Assembly: GCA_900321275.1 (NCBI GenBank)
Contig: ONVI01000002.1
Coordinates: 1-64,000 of the forward strand
DNA length: 64,000 nt
From: an uncultured Eubacteriales bacterium
GTDB taxonomy: Bacteria > Bacillota > Clostridia > Oscillospirales > Oscillospiraceae
Direction of reading: 5' to 3'
The translations under genes were made by a program, and so were the position numbers. Below, one piece after another: positions 34,051 through 43,075 of this stretch (its first letter is position 1; every line of letters starts with the position of its first letter). The notes beneath the pieces were generated by a model. It searched no databases, had not been told where the DNA came from, and saw nothing but the letters and a program-made list of their open reading frames with translations.

Positions 34051-34802
34051 AAGCTTTTCTCCCTCGGAACCGGATCGAGCGTGATCTCGGAAAAATACGG
34101 CGACAGCGCCGCTTTGATCTCATCCATGCGCCGCGCGGCCTCGTCATGCTGCTCCGCGATGAATTGGAGCTTTGCCGCGCCGTCCTTCGTGCGCACGCGG
34201 AAATCCGAAAAGCCCATGCGGAACAGCGCGTCCTCGCTCTGTTCGACGGCGTGCAGCTTTTCCACGGTGATGACCTCACCTGTCGGAATGCGCGTGGCGA
34301 GGCAGGCATAGGCGGGCTTCGACCAGGTGAAGAGCCCTGCCTCTCTGGAAAGCTCCCGGACTTTCGCCTTGGTGATGCCGCAGATGCGAAGGGGGGACAG
34401 GACACCCGCCTCTTCCAGCGCCTGAAAGCCGGGGCGGTCGGCAATGTCGTCGCTGAAGTTCGTGCCGTCGATGATCAGATCGAAGCCGTCCCTTTTCGCG
34501 GCGGCCTTGATGGTTGACATGATTGCCTGCTTGCAAAAATAGCAGCGGTTCGCGGGATTGGCGGCGACGCGGGGATCGCAGAGCGGATCGGCTTCCAGCA
34601 CCGTGACCTCCGCGCCAAGCTCCGACGCAAGGCGCAGGGCGTCCTGCCGTTCAAACTCCGGCTGGAAGGGTGACTTGACGTAGTATACGCCCAGCTTCTC
34701 TGCCCATTGCAGGCCCGCGTACAGCAGCCAGGACGAATCCATCCCGCCGGAAAAGGCGAGGGCGAGACGCGGGTGCTGTGCAAAAAATTCTTTCAGTGTC
34801 AT
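34047..34802 (-). CDS. larE: Sacrificial sulfur transferase LarE
   Basis: 251 residues. ATP-dependent PP-loop enzyme that adds sulfur to the pyridinium dicarboxylate nucleotide. The PP-loop is AFSGGMDSS (about residue 15). Cysteines in RCYFCK (about residue 88) and in PAYACLATRIP (about residue 170) lie where LarE proteins carry the sacrificial cysteine or iron-sulfur ligands. GGAG lies 6 nt before the ATG. It follows larB by 239 bp and overlaps larC. Confidence 0.92.
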   Translation of the reverse strand: MTLKEFFAQHPRLALAFSGGMDSSWLLYAGLQWAEKLGVYYVKSPFQPEFERQDALRLASELGAEVTVLEADPLCDPRVAANPANRCYFCKQAIMSTIKAAAKRDGFDLIIDGTNFSDDIADRPGFQALEEAGVLSPLRICGITKAKVRELSREAGLFTWSKPAYACLATRIPTGEVITVEKLHAVEQSEDALFRMGFSDFRVRTKDGAAKLQFIAEQHDEAARRMDEIKAALSPYFSEITLDPVPREKSL

Positions 34803-35041
34803 AAAGTTCTCCGATACTGGTACATGCTGTCACAGAGGGGATGTTCAGAGGGGAGATCCCCTCTTGATTTCCCGCTTCGCAAGGAGGGAAATAATTCCAA
34901 TCGTTTTTTCCGGGGGCATATACCTCGGAATAACTCTTCTCGCCCTGCAGGTGCGCGAGCGTCTCCCGCAAGCGAGTGCGCGCAGCAGGGTATAAGCTCC
35001 TCTCGTTTCACAAAAACGCCCTGCATTTTTGGGAAACGAAG
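34803..35041. other. Spacer between larB and larE with imperfect palindromes
   Basis: 239 bp without a gene. It contains GAGGGGA / TCCCCTC and a long imperfect GC-rich palindrome around CCCTGC...GCAGGG (about 34952-35000), possibly a repeat remnant. larE may be transcribed through it. Confidence 0.4.
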
Positions 35042-35797
35042 TTAGTCAAGATGATTGATCATGCTGGCCATATAGCCCGCGCCGAAGCCGTTGTCGATGT
35101 TCACGACCGACACGCCGCTGGCACAGGAATTGAGCATGCTTAAAAGCGCCGCGATCCCGCCGAGGCTGGCGCCGTAGCCAACACTTGTGGGAACGGCGAT
35201 GACCGGGCAGTCGGCAAGCCCGCCGATGACCGAGGGCAGCGCCCCCTCCATGCCCGCCACCGCGACGATCACGCGGGCGGACATGATGGCGTCCATGTGG
35301 CTCAAAAGCCGATGGATGCCGGAAACGCCCACGTCGTACAGGCGCACGACCTCGTTGCCCAGCACCTCGGCAGTGACGGCGGCCTCCTCCGCGACGGGGA
35401 GATCGCTGGTGCCGCCGGTGGCGACCACGACGCGGCCCTTGCCCGTGGGCTTCGGCAGCTCGCCCACCACGCCGGTTTTGGAAAGCGGATCGTATTTCAG
35501 CGGCTGCGCCTCCGCTGTGAGATAATCCGCCGCCTCCTGCGTAAGACGGGTAATCAGCACCGTCTTTTGCCCGTTTTCCAGCATGGCCTTCGCAATGCCG
35601 AGAATATGCTCCTTCGTCTTGCCTGCGCCGTAGATGACCTCCGGCACGCCCTGGCGGATGCCGCGGTGCATATCCACCTTCGCGTATTCGCCGATCTCCT
35701 GTATGGGCTGCATCTTGAGCCTGAGTGCCGCGTCCTCGGGGCTGACCGTCCCGTCCGCGACCGCCCGCAGCAGCGTCGTCATTTCCGTTTTATCCAT
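35042..35797 (-). CDS. larB: Pyridinium-3,5-biscarboxylate mononucleotide synthase LarB
   Basis: 251 residues. Carboxylates and hydrolyses nicotinate adenine dinucleotide in the first step of nickel-pincer cofactor synthesis. The C-terminal half is a PurE-like domain (VVATGGTSDLPVAEEA about residue 125, DVGVSGIHRL, VVAVAGMEGALPSVIGGL, VPTSVGYG, NIDNGFGAGY). It is the first gene of the lar group and has its own promoter. No larA-type racemase gene is in the window, so the client enzyme is elsewhere. Confidence 0.92.
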   Translation of the reverse strand: MDKTEMTTLLRAVADGTVSPEDAALRLKMQPIQEIGEYAKVDMHRGIRQGVPEVIYGAGKTKEHILGIAKAMLENGQKTVLITRLTQEAADYLTAEAQPLKYDPLSKTGVVGELPKPTGKGRVVVATGGTSDLPVAEEAAVTAEVLGNEVVRLYDVGVSGIHRLLSHMDAIMSARVIVAVAGMEGALPSVIGGLADCPVIAVPTSVGYGASLGGIAALLSMLNSCASGVSVVNIDNGFGAGYMASMINHLD

Positions 35798-35832
35798 GAT
35801 AAAGCCCCCTTCGAGGGATAGAATATGATCGT

Positions 35833-35861
35833 ATTGTAGCCTGTTTTTTATGTTTATGCAA
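35833..35861 (-). promoter_or_regulatory. Promoter of larB
   Basis: Minus strand TTGCAT (35861-35856), 17-nt spacer, TACAAT (35838-35833). Confidence 0.65.
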
Positions 35862-35872
35862 GCGCTTTTCCC

Positions 35873-35901
35873 TTGCCCTTGGGCGAAACGCCTGATATAA
35901 T
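35873..35901 (+). promoter_or_regulatory. Promoter of the second EamA transporter gene
   Basis: TTGCCC (35873-35878), 17-nt spacer, TATAAT (35896-35901). It is back-to-back with the larB promoter. Confidence 0.65.
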
Positions 35902-35934
35902 GCGCACATCCTGAAAAGTGCGAGATGACCCCGT

Positions 35935-36801
35935 ATGAAAAAACTCTCCCCGCGAATGCAGCTCATTCTGTCCATGCTGATCTTCGGCACCATCGGCGTC
36001 TTCCGGCGCGCCATTCCCTATCCCTCAAGCGTCGTGGCGCTGGCGCGGTCGGTGATCGGTCTTGCGTTTCTGCTTCTGGTGCGCGCGATCAGGCATGAGC
36101 CGGTGGAGCGCGCGGCGGTGAAACGGAATCTTCCGAAGCTGCTGCTCCTCGGCGCGATGCTGGGCTTTAACTGGATTTTCCTGTTTGAGGCTTACAATTA
36201 TACCTCCGTCGCCGCGGCCACGATGTGCTACTACATGGCCCCGGTCTTCATTCTCCTGCTTTCCCCGATTGTTTTTGGGGAGAAGATCACACCGCGCAAG
36301 GGCATCTGCGCCGTGGTCGCGGTGTTTGGCATGGTGCTGGTGTCCGGCGTGCTCACAAACGGGCTGCACGGGGCGAAGGGGCTTCTTTTCGGCCTGATCG
36401 CCGCCGCGCTCTACGCCGCCATTGTGATCGTCAACCGCACGCTGGGGAACATCTCCGCCGAGGATCGGACCATCATGCAGTTTGCTGCCGCAGCCGCCGT
36501 GATGCTGCCTTACGTGCTGCTGACGGTGGATCTGTCCACGCTGGAGCCCACGCCGTCCGCCCTGCTGCTTTTGCTGCTGGTGGGCGTGGTGCATACGGGG
36601 ATCGCCTATGTGCTGTACTTCGGCAGCATTGCCCATGTCTCGGCACAGACCGCGGCGCTGCTGAGCTACATTGACCCCGTGGTTGCGGTGATCCTGTCGC
36701 TGACGGTTTTAAAGGAGCCCATGAGCCCCACCGCCATGCTCGGCGCTGTGCTGGTGATCGGGGCCATGATCGTCAGCGAGATTGCACCGCAAAAGGATTG
36801 A
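35935..36801 (+). CDS. EamA/DMT-family transporter
   Basis: 288 residues with about ten transmembrane segments in two EamA repeats. The N-terminus has the family pattern MLIFGTIGVFRR and the second repeat carries YIDPVVAVILS near the C-terminal end, typical of the RhaT/YdcZ-like exporters. The substrate is unknown. Read from ATG 35935. It is divergent from larB and monocistronic. Confidence 0.85.
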   Translation: MKKLSPRMQLILSMLIFGTIGVFRRAIPYPSSVVALARSVIGLAFLLLVRAIRHEPVERAAVKRNLPKLLLLGAMLGFNWIFLFEAYNYTSVAAATMCYYMAPVFILLLSPIVFGEKITPRKGICAVVAVFGMVLVSGVLTNGLHGAKGLLFGLIAAALYAAIVIVNRTLGNISAEDRTIMQFAAAAAVMLPYVLLTVDLSTLEPTPSALLLLLLVGVVHTGIAYVLYFGSIAHVSAQTAALLSYIDPVVAVILSLTVLKEPMSPTAMLGAVLVIGAMIVSEIAPQKD

Positions 36802-36849
36802 CCAAAGAGCGCAGCACCTGTATAATCGAAGCAAACGTAAACAAAACCT

Positions 36850-36920
36850 GTCATCCTGAGCGAAGGGGCCTGATAAGACGTCTGCATCAGGGCAAGGATT
36901 CTTCGCTGCGCTCAGAATGA
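36850..36920. repeat. Dispersed intergenic palindrome, copy 2
   Basis: The ends read GTCATCCTGAGCGAAG and CTTCGCTGCGCTCAGAATGA. Related to copies at 20255-20331 and 59317-59353. Confidence 0.55.
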
Positions 36921-36946
36921 AACGGTTCATTTGAGGAGGTCTTCGC

Positions 36947-37315
36947 ATGTTCACCTTTAATCATTTCAACTTCAACGTCTTTGACCTGGAGCGCAGTCTG
37001 AAATTCTATGACGAGGCGCTGGGACTCAAGCCTGTGCGGGAGAAGAATGCGGCCGACGGACGGTATAAGATCGTCTTCCTCGGCGACGGGCGCAGCGCGT
37101 TTCAGCTTGAGCTGACCTGGCTGCGCGATCGTACGGAGCCCTACGACCTGGGCGAGCAGGAGTACCACCTCGCGCTCGCCGCGGATGACTTTGAGGCTGC
37201 ATATGCAAAGCACAAAGCCATGGGCTGCATCTGCTTTGAGAATCCTGAAATGGGCATCTATTTTCTCGAAGACCCGGACGGCTACTGGATCGAAATTATC
37301 CCGCCCCGAAAGTGA
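36947..37315 (+). CDS. VOC-family protein, glyoxalase I-like
   Basis: 122 residues, one vicinal-oxygen-chelate module pair. The four likely metal ligands of glyoxalase I are present: His in NHFNFNV (about residue 5), Glu in QLELTW, His in EYHLAL and Glu in WIEIIP. It may act on methylglyoxal adducts, but many VOC proteins have other roles. GAGGAGG precedes the ATG. A shared terminator follows. Confidence 0.8.
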   Translation: MFTFNHFNFNVFDLERSLKFYDEALGLKPVREKNAADGRYKIVFLGDGRSAFQLELTWLRDRTEPYDLGEQEYHLALAADDFEAAYAKHKAMGCICFENPEMGIYFLEDPDGYWIEIIPPRK

Positions 37316-37354
37316 AAAAATCAGCGCGCCGCTTCGGCGGCGCGCTGATTTTTT
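37315..37354. terminator. Perfect bidirectional terminator
   Basis: 18-bp perfect stem including A6/T6 flanks (37315-37332 with 37337-37354) around a TTCG tetraloop. It serves both the VOC gene and the convergent peptidase gene. Confidence 0.95.
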
Positions 37355-39045
37355 CAGGAGCCCAGAAGTCTGTCAAGTAACGAGGCGACCTCCTGTACCC
37401 GCGCATCCGAGAGCGGATTGTGCAGACCGACTTCCTCCGTGGCTTCGAGAAGGCCGATGGCCTCGCTGCCCGCAAGGTGCAGATACGTGTCGACGCCGCT
37501 GCCGTCCGTCAGCTCTTTCTCGTAAATCTCCAGCGCGCAGCAGGCGGACACGGGATAACTGATGACATAGAAGGGCTGCTCAAAGAAATGAGTGACGTCG
37601 ACCCACTGCGGGGCAAAACCTTCGGCTTCTTCCTTCGTAAGTCCGTATTCCAGGCTGATTTCCTCCATCAGAGCGTTGAGGTTTTCCACCGTGGGATCTT
37701 CCGTCTGAAACGCCCTTTCCTCGAACTCGGCATAGACCGCCTGCCAGACAAGGGTGTCCAGCACGTCATAGAGGTTCAAAAGCCGCAGCACCGCAGTGTC
37801 CCTGGCTCCAAGCACCCCTTCCAGAGGCTTTATGCTGAGAAACTGCATGGCCTGAGAATAGACCTCCGCGAGATCCATGCTGCGGTACCAGCCGCAGCTG
37901 ATATACGCCTCAGCGTAATGTCCGAACTCATGGGTGACCGTGATAATATCTTCTCTGTCGCCATAAGGGTAAACAAACAGATATGGCGCGTCATAGTCGT
38001 CCAGATAAGTCTGGAAGGATATTTCCGCCTTCACGTCGCTCATGCTCAGATCGCAGAGCTCGTTGCGGCGCATGAAGTCATAAGCCTGGGCAATCTCGCC
38101 GCCGAGACCGTGGGAAACGGTTTCCAACACGCCGAGGAGCATCTCTTCCGGAACATAGCCCTCCATGAGCTCCGCCTGACGCTCTTCATCCATGCGCCGC
38201 GTGTAGACCGGAAGCACCCATTTTTTAATGCTCTCGATGAAAGCGCGCCCCTGTTCGATGCTGAAATCGCGGTCAAAACCGATGTCGTACATCATCTCGG
38301 CATAGCTTCCGTAGCCAAGCTCCTTTGCCTGCGCCTTCCGCACGTCCATCAGGCGGATGTACAGCTCTCCGAGGAGCGGATTGTATTTCTCATAATACGC
38401 GTTGAGCAGCGCGTCATAATCCCGGTCGCTCCAGACGTCATAGAGCGCATCGCTCAGCGGAACCTCACGACCGCGTACCATGACGGTGGGATCTGCGATC
38501 AGATCGCGGTATTCCGACAGAAGCGCGTTTTCCTGTTCAAGCAGGCCGACATAGCCGTCGGAAAGCATTTCCTCGGCATCCTCGCCGTATTCCTCCAGAA
38601 AACCTTCCCCGAAGAAATCCCTCGCAAGGCGCTCACCGTAAGGGGAGGCGCCGCAGGCGAGGTAGACGTCTTCCATGATATCCTCGATCTCCGTCAGCGC
38701 GGAGAGGCACGCGTCATATTCGTCCGCCCAAAATTCGTCCGTCAGATCCCGATAGCTATGGATATCGGCGATGGTGAACATGGTGTTTGCGCTGTAGTAG
38801 CGCGTGAAAAGAGCTTCGAGCAGGGCGACTGTTTTGCGATAGCCCGCCCCGTCCTTCAAGGCGCGGGTCACGCTGTCGGCCATCGCGCGAAATTGTCCGG
38901 CGTCCGGCCTCTCATAGGGCATGTCCGCAAAGCGAAGGATTACGTCCGAGCCGTCCTCCCGATACCAGCCGTCCGGCAGGGTGGAGCCGCAGAGAATCAA
39001 GAGCGCAAAAAACGCGGCAAGAATGGCGGTCAGTTTCTTTCTCAT
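37354..39045 (-). CDS. Exported M3-family oligoendopeptidase
   Basis: 563 residues with an N-terminal hydrophobic segment (about 5-22) that acts as signal peptide or anchor; a cysteine in LILCGST could allow lipidation but the lipobox is imperfect. The thermolysin-like zinc motif is THEFGHYAEA (about residue 372), with the third ligand Glu expected in DLAEVYSQAM. The family cleaves short peptides. The ATG at 39045 follows AAGGAG; an upstream extension has no site. Confidence 0.85.
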   Translation of the reverse strand: MRKKLTAILAAFFALLILCGSTLPDGWYREDGSDVILRFADMPYERPDAGQFRAMADSVTRALKDGAGYRKTVALLEALFTRYYSANTMFTIADIHSYRDLTDEFWADEYDACLSALTEIEDIMEDVYLACGASPYGERLARDFFGEGFLEEYGEDAEEMLSDGYVGLLEQENALLSEYRDLIADPTVMVRGREVPLSDALYDVWSDRDYDALLNAYYEKYNPLLGELYIRLMDVRKAQAKELGYGSYAEMMYDIGFDRDFSIEQGRAFIESIKKWVLPVYTRRMDEERQAELMEGYVPEEMLLGVLETVSHGLGGEIAQAYDFMRRNELCDLSMSDVKAEISFQTYLDDYDAPYLFVYPYGDREDIITVTHEFGHYAEAYISCGWYRSMDLAEVYSQAMQFLSIKPLEGVLGARDTAVLRLLNLYDVLDTLVWQAVYAEFEERAFQTEDPTVENLNALMEEISLEYGLTKEEAEGFAPQWVDVTHFFEQPFYVISYPVSACCALEIYEKELTDGSGVDTYLHLAGSEAIGLLEATEEVGLHNPLSDARVQEVASLLDRLLGS

Positions 39046-39192
39046 GTCAGCTTCTCCTTCTGCTGCCTTCCCAAAAGACGACGGCTGTCGCCGACTTGCG
39101 GAAGATCGGTATTCTATGCATCTGATTATATCATGTCGGCGAAAAGGGAAAAAGGGACATTGTGTGAATTCATAATTCTTAATGGCCGGTGC

Positions 39193-39221
39193 TTGTCCGA
39201 AGCTCAATCACATGCTATAAT
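39193..39221 (+). promoter_or_regulatory. Promoter of the tex-galT operon
   Basis: TTGTCC (39193-39198), 17-nt spacer, TATAAT (39216-39221). Confidence 0.65.
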
Positions 39222-39255
39222 ACATTTTTAGAATTCCGATATCGAAGGAGAACAA

Positions 39256-41421
39256 ATGGAAAGCATCAGTCAAATTCTGGCCCGGGAGCTGGACAGACCC
39301 CTGGAGCATATCGAAAACGTCATCAATCTTTTGGACGAGGGAAACACCATCCCCTTCATCGCCCGTTACCGCAAAGAGCTGCACGGCGCCATGGACGACA
39401 CCGCCCTGCGCACGCTGGAGGAGCGCCTTGCCTATCTGCGTGGCCTCTTTGAGCGCAAGGAGACCGTGAAAAATTCCATCGCCGAGCAGGGCAAGCTCAC
39501 CGATGAGCTTTCGGCAGCCATCGACGCGGCCGAAACCCTCGCGGTATTGGAAGACCTCTACCGCCCCTATAAGCCCAAGCGCCGCACCCGCGCCACCATG
39601 GCAAAGGAAAAGGGACTCGAGCCGCTGGCAATTGAGCTCTTCGAACAGCGCCCCGACTGTCCGGCGCCCGAAGCATTGGCAGAGAATTATGTAAACCAAG
39701 AAAAGGGCGTGGAGTCCGTCGAAGAAGCCCTGGCCGGAGCTTCGGATATCATCGCCGAGAACATTTCGGACGACGCCTCGATCCGCGCCATGCTGCGTGA
39801 GCTGATCGCCCAGCGTGCCTTTCTGCACAGCGAAGCGGCGACGGAAGAGGACTCCGTCTACCGTCTTTATTATGATTTTACCCAGCCGGTCTCCAAACTG
39901 CAGGGGCACCAGATCCTCGCAATCAACCGCGGGGAGAAGGAGAACTTTCTGAAGGTTTCGATTGAGCTTGACCGGGAGCTCGCCCTGCAGAAGATCCGCC
40001 GCGCGGTGATTCGCCCGGGCAGCGCCGCCATGGCCTTTGTTCGCGCCGCGGCTGACGACGCCTACGACCGCCTGATTTTCCCCTCCATGGAGCGGGAGAC
40101 AAGAAACAGCCTGACCGATACCGCCAGCGAGGGCGCAATCAAAATGTTCGGCCTGAACCTCAAGCCGCTTCTGATGCAGCCGCCCGTCAAGGGCAAGGTC
40201 ACCATGGGCCTCGATCCCGGTTACCGCAACGGCTGCAAGGTAGCGGTCGTGGACGGGACGGGCAAGGTACTGGATACGACAGTCGTCTATCCTACCTTCT
40301 CGGAAAACAAGAAAAACGAGGCCATCCGCAATCTCTCGGCGCTCATCAAAAAAGATAAGGTGGAGCACATCGCCATCGGCAACGGCACCGCCTCCCGCGA
40401 GACGGAGCAGATGACCGTAGAGATGATCGAACAGCTCGGCGGCACGGTGAGCTATGCCATCGTCAACGAGGCGGGCGCCTCGGTCTACTCGGCCTCAAAA
40501 CTGGCGGCGGAGGAATTCCCTGACTACGACGTGAACCTGCGCTCAGCCGTGTCCATCGCGAGAAGACTTCAAGACCCGCTGGCGGAGCTTGTAAAGATCG
40601 ACCCCATGGCCATCGGCGTCGGCCAGTATCAGCACGATATGCCCCAGGCCCAGCTTGCCGAGACGCTGGACGGCGTAGTGGAGGACTGTGTCAACGCCGT
40701 CGGCGTGGATATCAACACCGCGTCCCCGGCGCTGCTGCAGCGCGTGTCCGGCCTGAACAAGACCACCGCGAAAAATATCGTGGCTTACCGCGAGGAAAAC
40801 GGCGTGTTCACAAGCCGCAAGACGATCAACAAGGTGCCGAAGCTCGGTCCCAAGGCGTTCCAGCAGTGCGCGGGCTTTCTGCGCGTGCCGGAGAGCAGCC
40901 TGGTGCTGGACAACACTGCCGTCCACCCGGAGAGCTACGCCGCGGCGGAGATGCTTCTGAAGCTCTGCGGCTATACGCTCGAAGACGTAAAGGCCGGGCG
41001 CATCGCGGAGCTCAAAACCCGCGTTGCCGCTTACGGCACGGAAAAGGCCGCGGCGGAATGCGGCGTGGGCGTCCCGACGCTGAGCGATATCGTCGCCGAG
41101 CTGTTGAAGCCGGGCCGTGACCCGCGCGATGAGCTGCCGCCCGTGCTGCTCAGAAAGGACGTGCTGGAGATCAAGGATCTCAAACCCGGCATGGTGCTCA
41201 CCGGCACGGTGCGCAACGTCATCGACTTCGGCGCGTTTGTGGATATCGGCGTCCACCAGGACGGCCTGGTCCATGTCTCCCAGATTAGCGATAAATTCAT
41301 CCGTCACCCGAGTGAGGCGCTTGCGGTGGGGGATATCGTCAAGGTTGTCGTCCTTGACGTGGACGAAAAGAAAAAGCGTATTTCATTATCAATAAAACAG
41401 GTGAAGGAGTACGAAACATGA
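39256..41421 (+). CDS. tex: Tex-family RNA-binding transcription accessory protein
   Basis: 721 residues with the full Tex layout: helical N-terminal part (NLLDEGNTIPFIARYRKE), YqgF-like RNase H fold domain (about 310-440, starting at TMGLDPGYRNGCKVAVVD), helix-hairpin-helix repeats (about 480-560) and a C-terminal S1 RNA-binding domain (about 645-715, VRNVIDFGAFVDIGVHQDGLVHVS). It associates with the transcription machinery. Overlaps galT by 4 nt, an unusual pairing of a housekeeping factor with a sugar enzyme. Confidence 0.95.
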   Translation: MESISQILARELDRPLEHIENVINLLDEGNTIPFIARYRKELHGAMDDTALRTLEERLAYLRGLFERKETVKNSIAEQGKLTDELSAAIDAAETLAVLEDLYRPYKPKRRTRATMAKEKGLEPLAIELFEQRPDCPAPEALAENYVNQEKGVESVEEALAGASDIIAENISDDASIRAMLRELIAQRAFLHSEAATEEDSVYRLYYDFTQPVSKLQGHQILAINRGEKENFLKVSIELDRELALQKIRRAVIRPGSAAMAFVRAAADDAYDRLIFPSMERETRNSLTDTASEGAIKMFGLNLKPLLMQPPVKGKVTMGLDPGYRNGCKVAVVDGTGKVLDTTVVYPTFSENKKNEAIRNLSALIKKDKVEHIAIGNGTASRETEQMTVEMIEQLGGTVSYAIVNEAGASVYSASKLAAEEFPDYDVNLRSAVSIARRLQDPLAELVKIDPMAIGVGQYQHDMPQAQLAETLDGVVEDCVNAVGVDINTASPALLQRVSGLNKTTAKNIVAYREENGVFTSRKTINKVPKLGPKAFQQCAGFLRVPESSLVLDNTAVHPESYAAAEMLLKLCGYTLEDVKAGRIAELKTRVAAYGTEKAAAECGVGVPTLSDIVAELLKPGRDPRDELPPVLLRKDVLEIKDLKPGMVLTGTVRNVIDFGAFVDIGVHQDGLVHVSQISDKFIRHPSEALAVGDIVKVVVLDVDEKKKRISLSIKQVKEYET

Positions 41422-42911
41422 TCGACTTGAGCATTGAAAAGCTGATAAACTACGCGATTGAAAAAGGACTGATCGAACAATCCGACCGTGTCTGGGCGGA
41501 GAATGCCCTGCTTGCCGCGCTGCGCCTCGACGGCTTTACCCGCCCGGAGGAAACCGGGAACTGCGGAGAGCTGGAGCCCATCCTTGCAGAGCTGATCGCC
41601 TACGCGGTGGAGCACGGTCTCATCGACGACAGCATCACCGAAAAGGATCTCTTTGACTCCCGCCTTATGGGCATCCTGACCCCGAAGCCCTCCGAGGTGA
41701 TCTCCCGTTTCCGCGCCCTCTACGACGAGAGCCCGGAGAAGGCCACGGAGTACTATTACCGTCTCAGCCGCGCCAGCGACTATATCCGCACCTACCGCGT
41801 CGTCAAGGATCTCAAGTGGAAGAGCGCCACCGAGTACGGCGAGCTGGATATCACGGTCAATCTTTCCAAGCCGGAAAAAGACCCCAAGGCCATCGCCGCT
41901 GCGGGCAAGGCCAAGGCCAGCGGCTATCCCAAGTGTCTGCTCTGCCGTGAGGCCGAGGGCTACGCGGGCAGACTCGACTATCCCGGCCGCGCAAACCACC
42001 GCCTGATCCCGATGGTTCTCAACGGCGAGAACTTCTTCCTCCAGTATTCCCCTTACGTCTACTATAACGAGCACTGCATCGTCCTGAACGCGCAGCATGT
42101 GCCCATGAAAATCGACCGGACGGCTTTCAACAAGCTGCTGGACTTTGTCGATCTCTTCCCGCACTACTTCCTCGGCAGCAATGCCGACCTGCCCATCGTG
42201 GGCGGCTCCATCCTCAGCCACGACCATTTCCAGGGCGGTCACTACACCTTCGCCATGGCGAGAGCGGAGATCGAGACGGAGCTTGACTTCAAGGGCTTTG
42301 AGGACGTGAAGGCCGGCATTGTCAAGTGGCCCATGTCCGTCATCCGTCTGCGCGGCAAGGATAAGAACCGCGTGGCGGAGCTTGCCGAAAAGATCCTCAG
42401 GGCATGGCGCAAGTATTCCGATCCCAGCGTCACCGTTTATGCCGAGACGGACGGCGAAGCGCACAATACCATCACGCCCATTGCCCGCAGACGGGACGGG
42501 GATTTCGAGATGGATCTGGTGCTGCGCAACAATCTCACCACCGAGGAATACCCCCTCGGCCTCTTCCATCCGCATCAGGAGCTGCACCACATCAAGAAAG
42601 AGAACATCGGCCTCATCGAGGTCATGGGTCTCGCGGTGCTGCCCGCCAGACTCAAGGCAGAGCTCAAGGAGCTGGAAGAGATCCTCATTTCCGGCGGCGA
42701 CGTCTCCGCAAGCGAGACCTGCGCCAAGCACGCCCCCTGGGTCGAAGAGCTTAAGAGCCGCTACACCTTTACGCCCGACAATACCGAAGCCATTCTCCGT
42801 CAGGAGGTGGGCGTGGTGTTTATGAAAGTGCTGGAGCATGCGGGCGTCTTCAAGCGTGACGAGAAGGGCCATGCCGCCTTCCTGCGCTTTGCGGAGAGCG
42901 TGAACACATGA
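41418..42911 (+). CDS. galT: UDP-glucose-hexose-1-phosphate uridylyltransferase, class II
   Basis: 497 residues, typical for the class II GalT of Firmicutes. Leloir-pathway enzyme that exchanges UMP between UDP-glucose and galactose 1-phosphate. The N-terminal half has the RYRVVKDLKW-like and CLLC stretches, the active site is ILSHDHFQGG (HxHxQ type) at about residue 262, and a second His-rich block is FHPHQELHHIKKENIGLIE-like near residue 385. No galK or galE gene is in the window. Its stop overlaps a truncated HD-domain gene. Confidence 0.93.
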   Translation: MIDLSIEKLINYAIEKGLIEQSDRVWAENALLAALRLDGFTRPEETGNCGELEPILAELIAYAVEHGLIDDSITEKDLFDSRLMGILTPKPSEVISRFRALYDESPEKATEYYYRLSRASDYIRTYRVVKDLKWKSATEYGELDITVNLSKPEKDPKAIAAAGKAKASGYPKCLLCREAEGYAGRLDYPGRANHRLIPMVLNGENFFLQYSPYVYYNEHCIVLNAQHVPMKIDRTAFNKLLDFVDLFPHYFLGSNADLPIVGGSILSHDHFQGGHYTFAMARAEIETELDFKGFEDVKAGIVKWPMSVIRLRGKDKNRVAELAEKILRAWRKYSDPSVTVYAETDGEAHNTITPIARRRDGDFEMDLVLRNNLTTEEYPLGLFHPHQELHHIKKENIGLIEVMGLAVLPARLKAELKELEEILISGGDVSASETCAKHAPWVEELKSRYTFTPDNTEAILRQEVGVVFMKVLEHAGVFKRDEKGHAAFLRFAESVNT

Positions 42912-43066
42912 CCATCGCCCGGCTGCTTGAGGCGATGATTGCGTACTCGGAGCGGAACATCCACAATATCGACCGCCTTATCCGCGTCCGGACTTATGCC
43001 AAAACCATCGGCGAGCCGGAAGGGCTTGACAGAGATACCCAGTTCATTCTGGAGTCCATTTTCTGA
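42908..43066 (+). pseudogene. Truncated HD-domain phosphohydrolase (52 aa)
   Basis: A 52-codon reading frame that overlaps galT by 4 nt (ATGA). Its sequence (IARLLEAMIAYSE, YAKTIGEPEGLD, TQFILE) matches the N-terminal 50 residues of small HD-domain hydrolases, which would normally continue with an AAxxHDIG-type block that holds the metal-binding His-Asp. The frame stops just before that point and the next gene begins 9 nt later. It is best read as a decayed gene, although a short functional peptide cannot be excluded. Confidence 0.55.
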
Positions 43067-43075
43067 GGGGTTTCA

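Noticed and set aside
34803..35041. Small gene between larB and larE
   Set aside because: A 75-codon minus-strand frame exists, but it has no ribosome binding site and its sequence follows imperfect palindromes.
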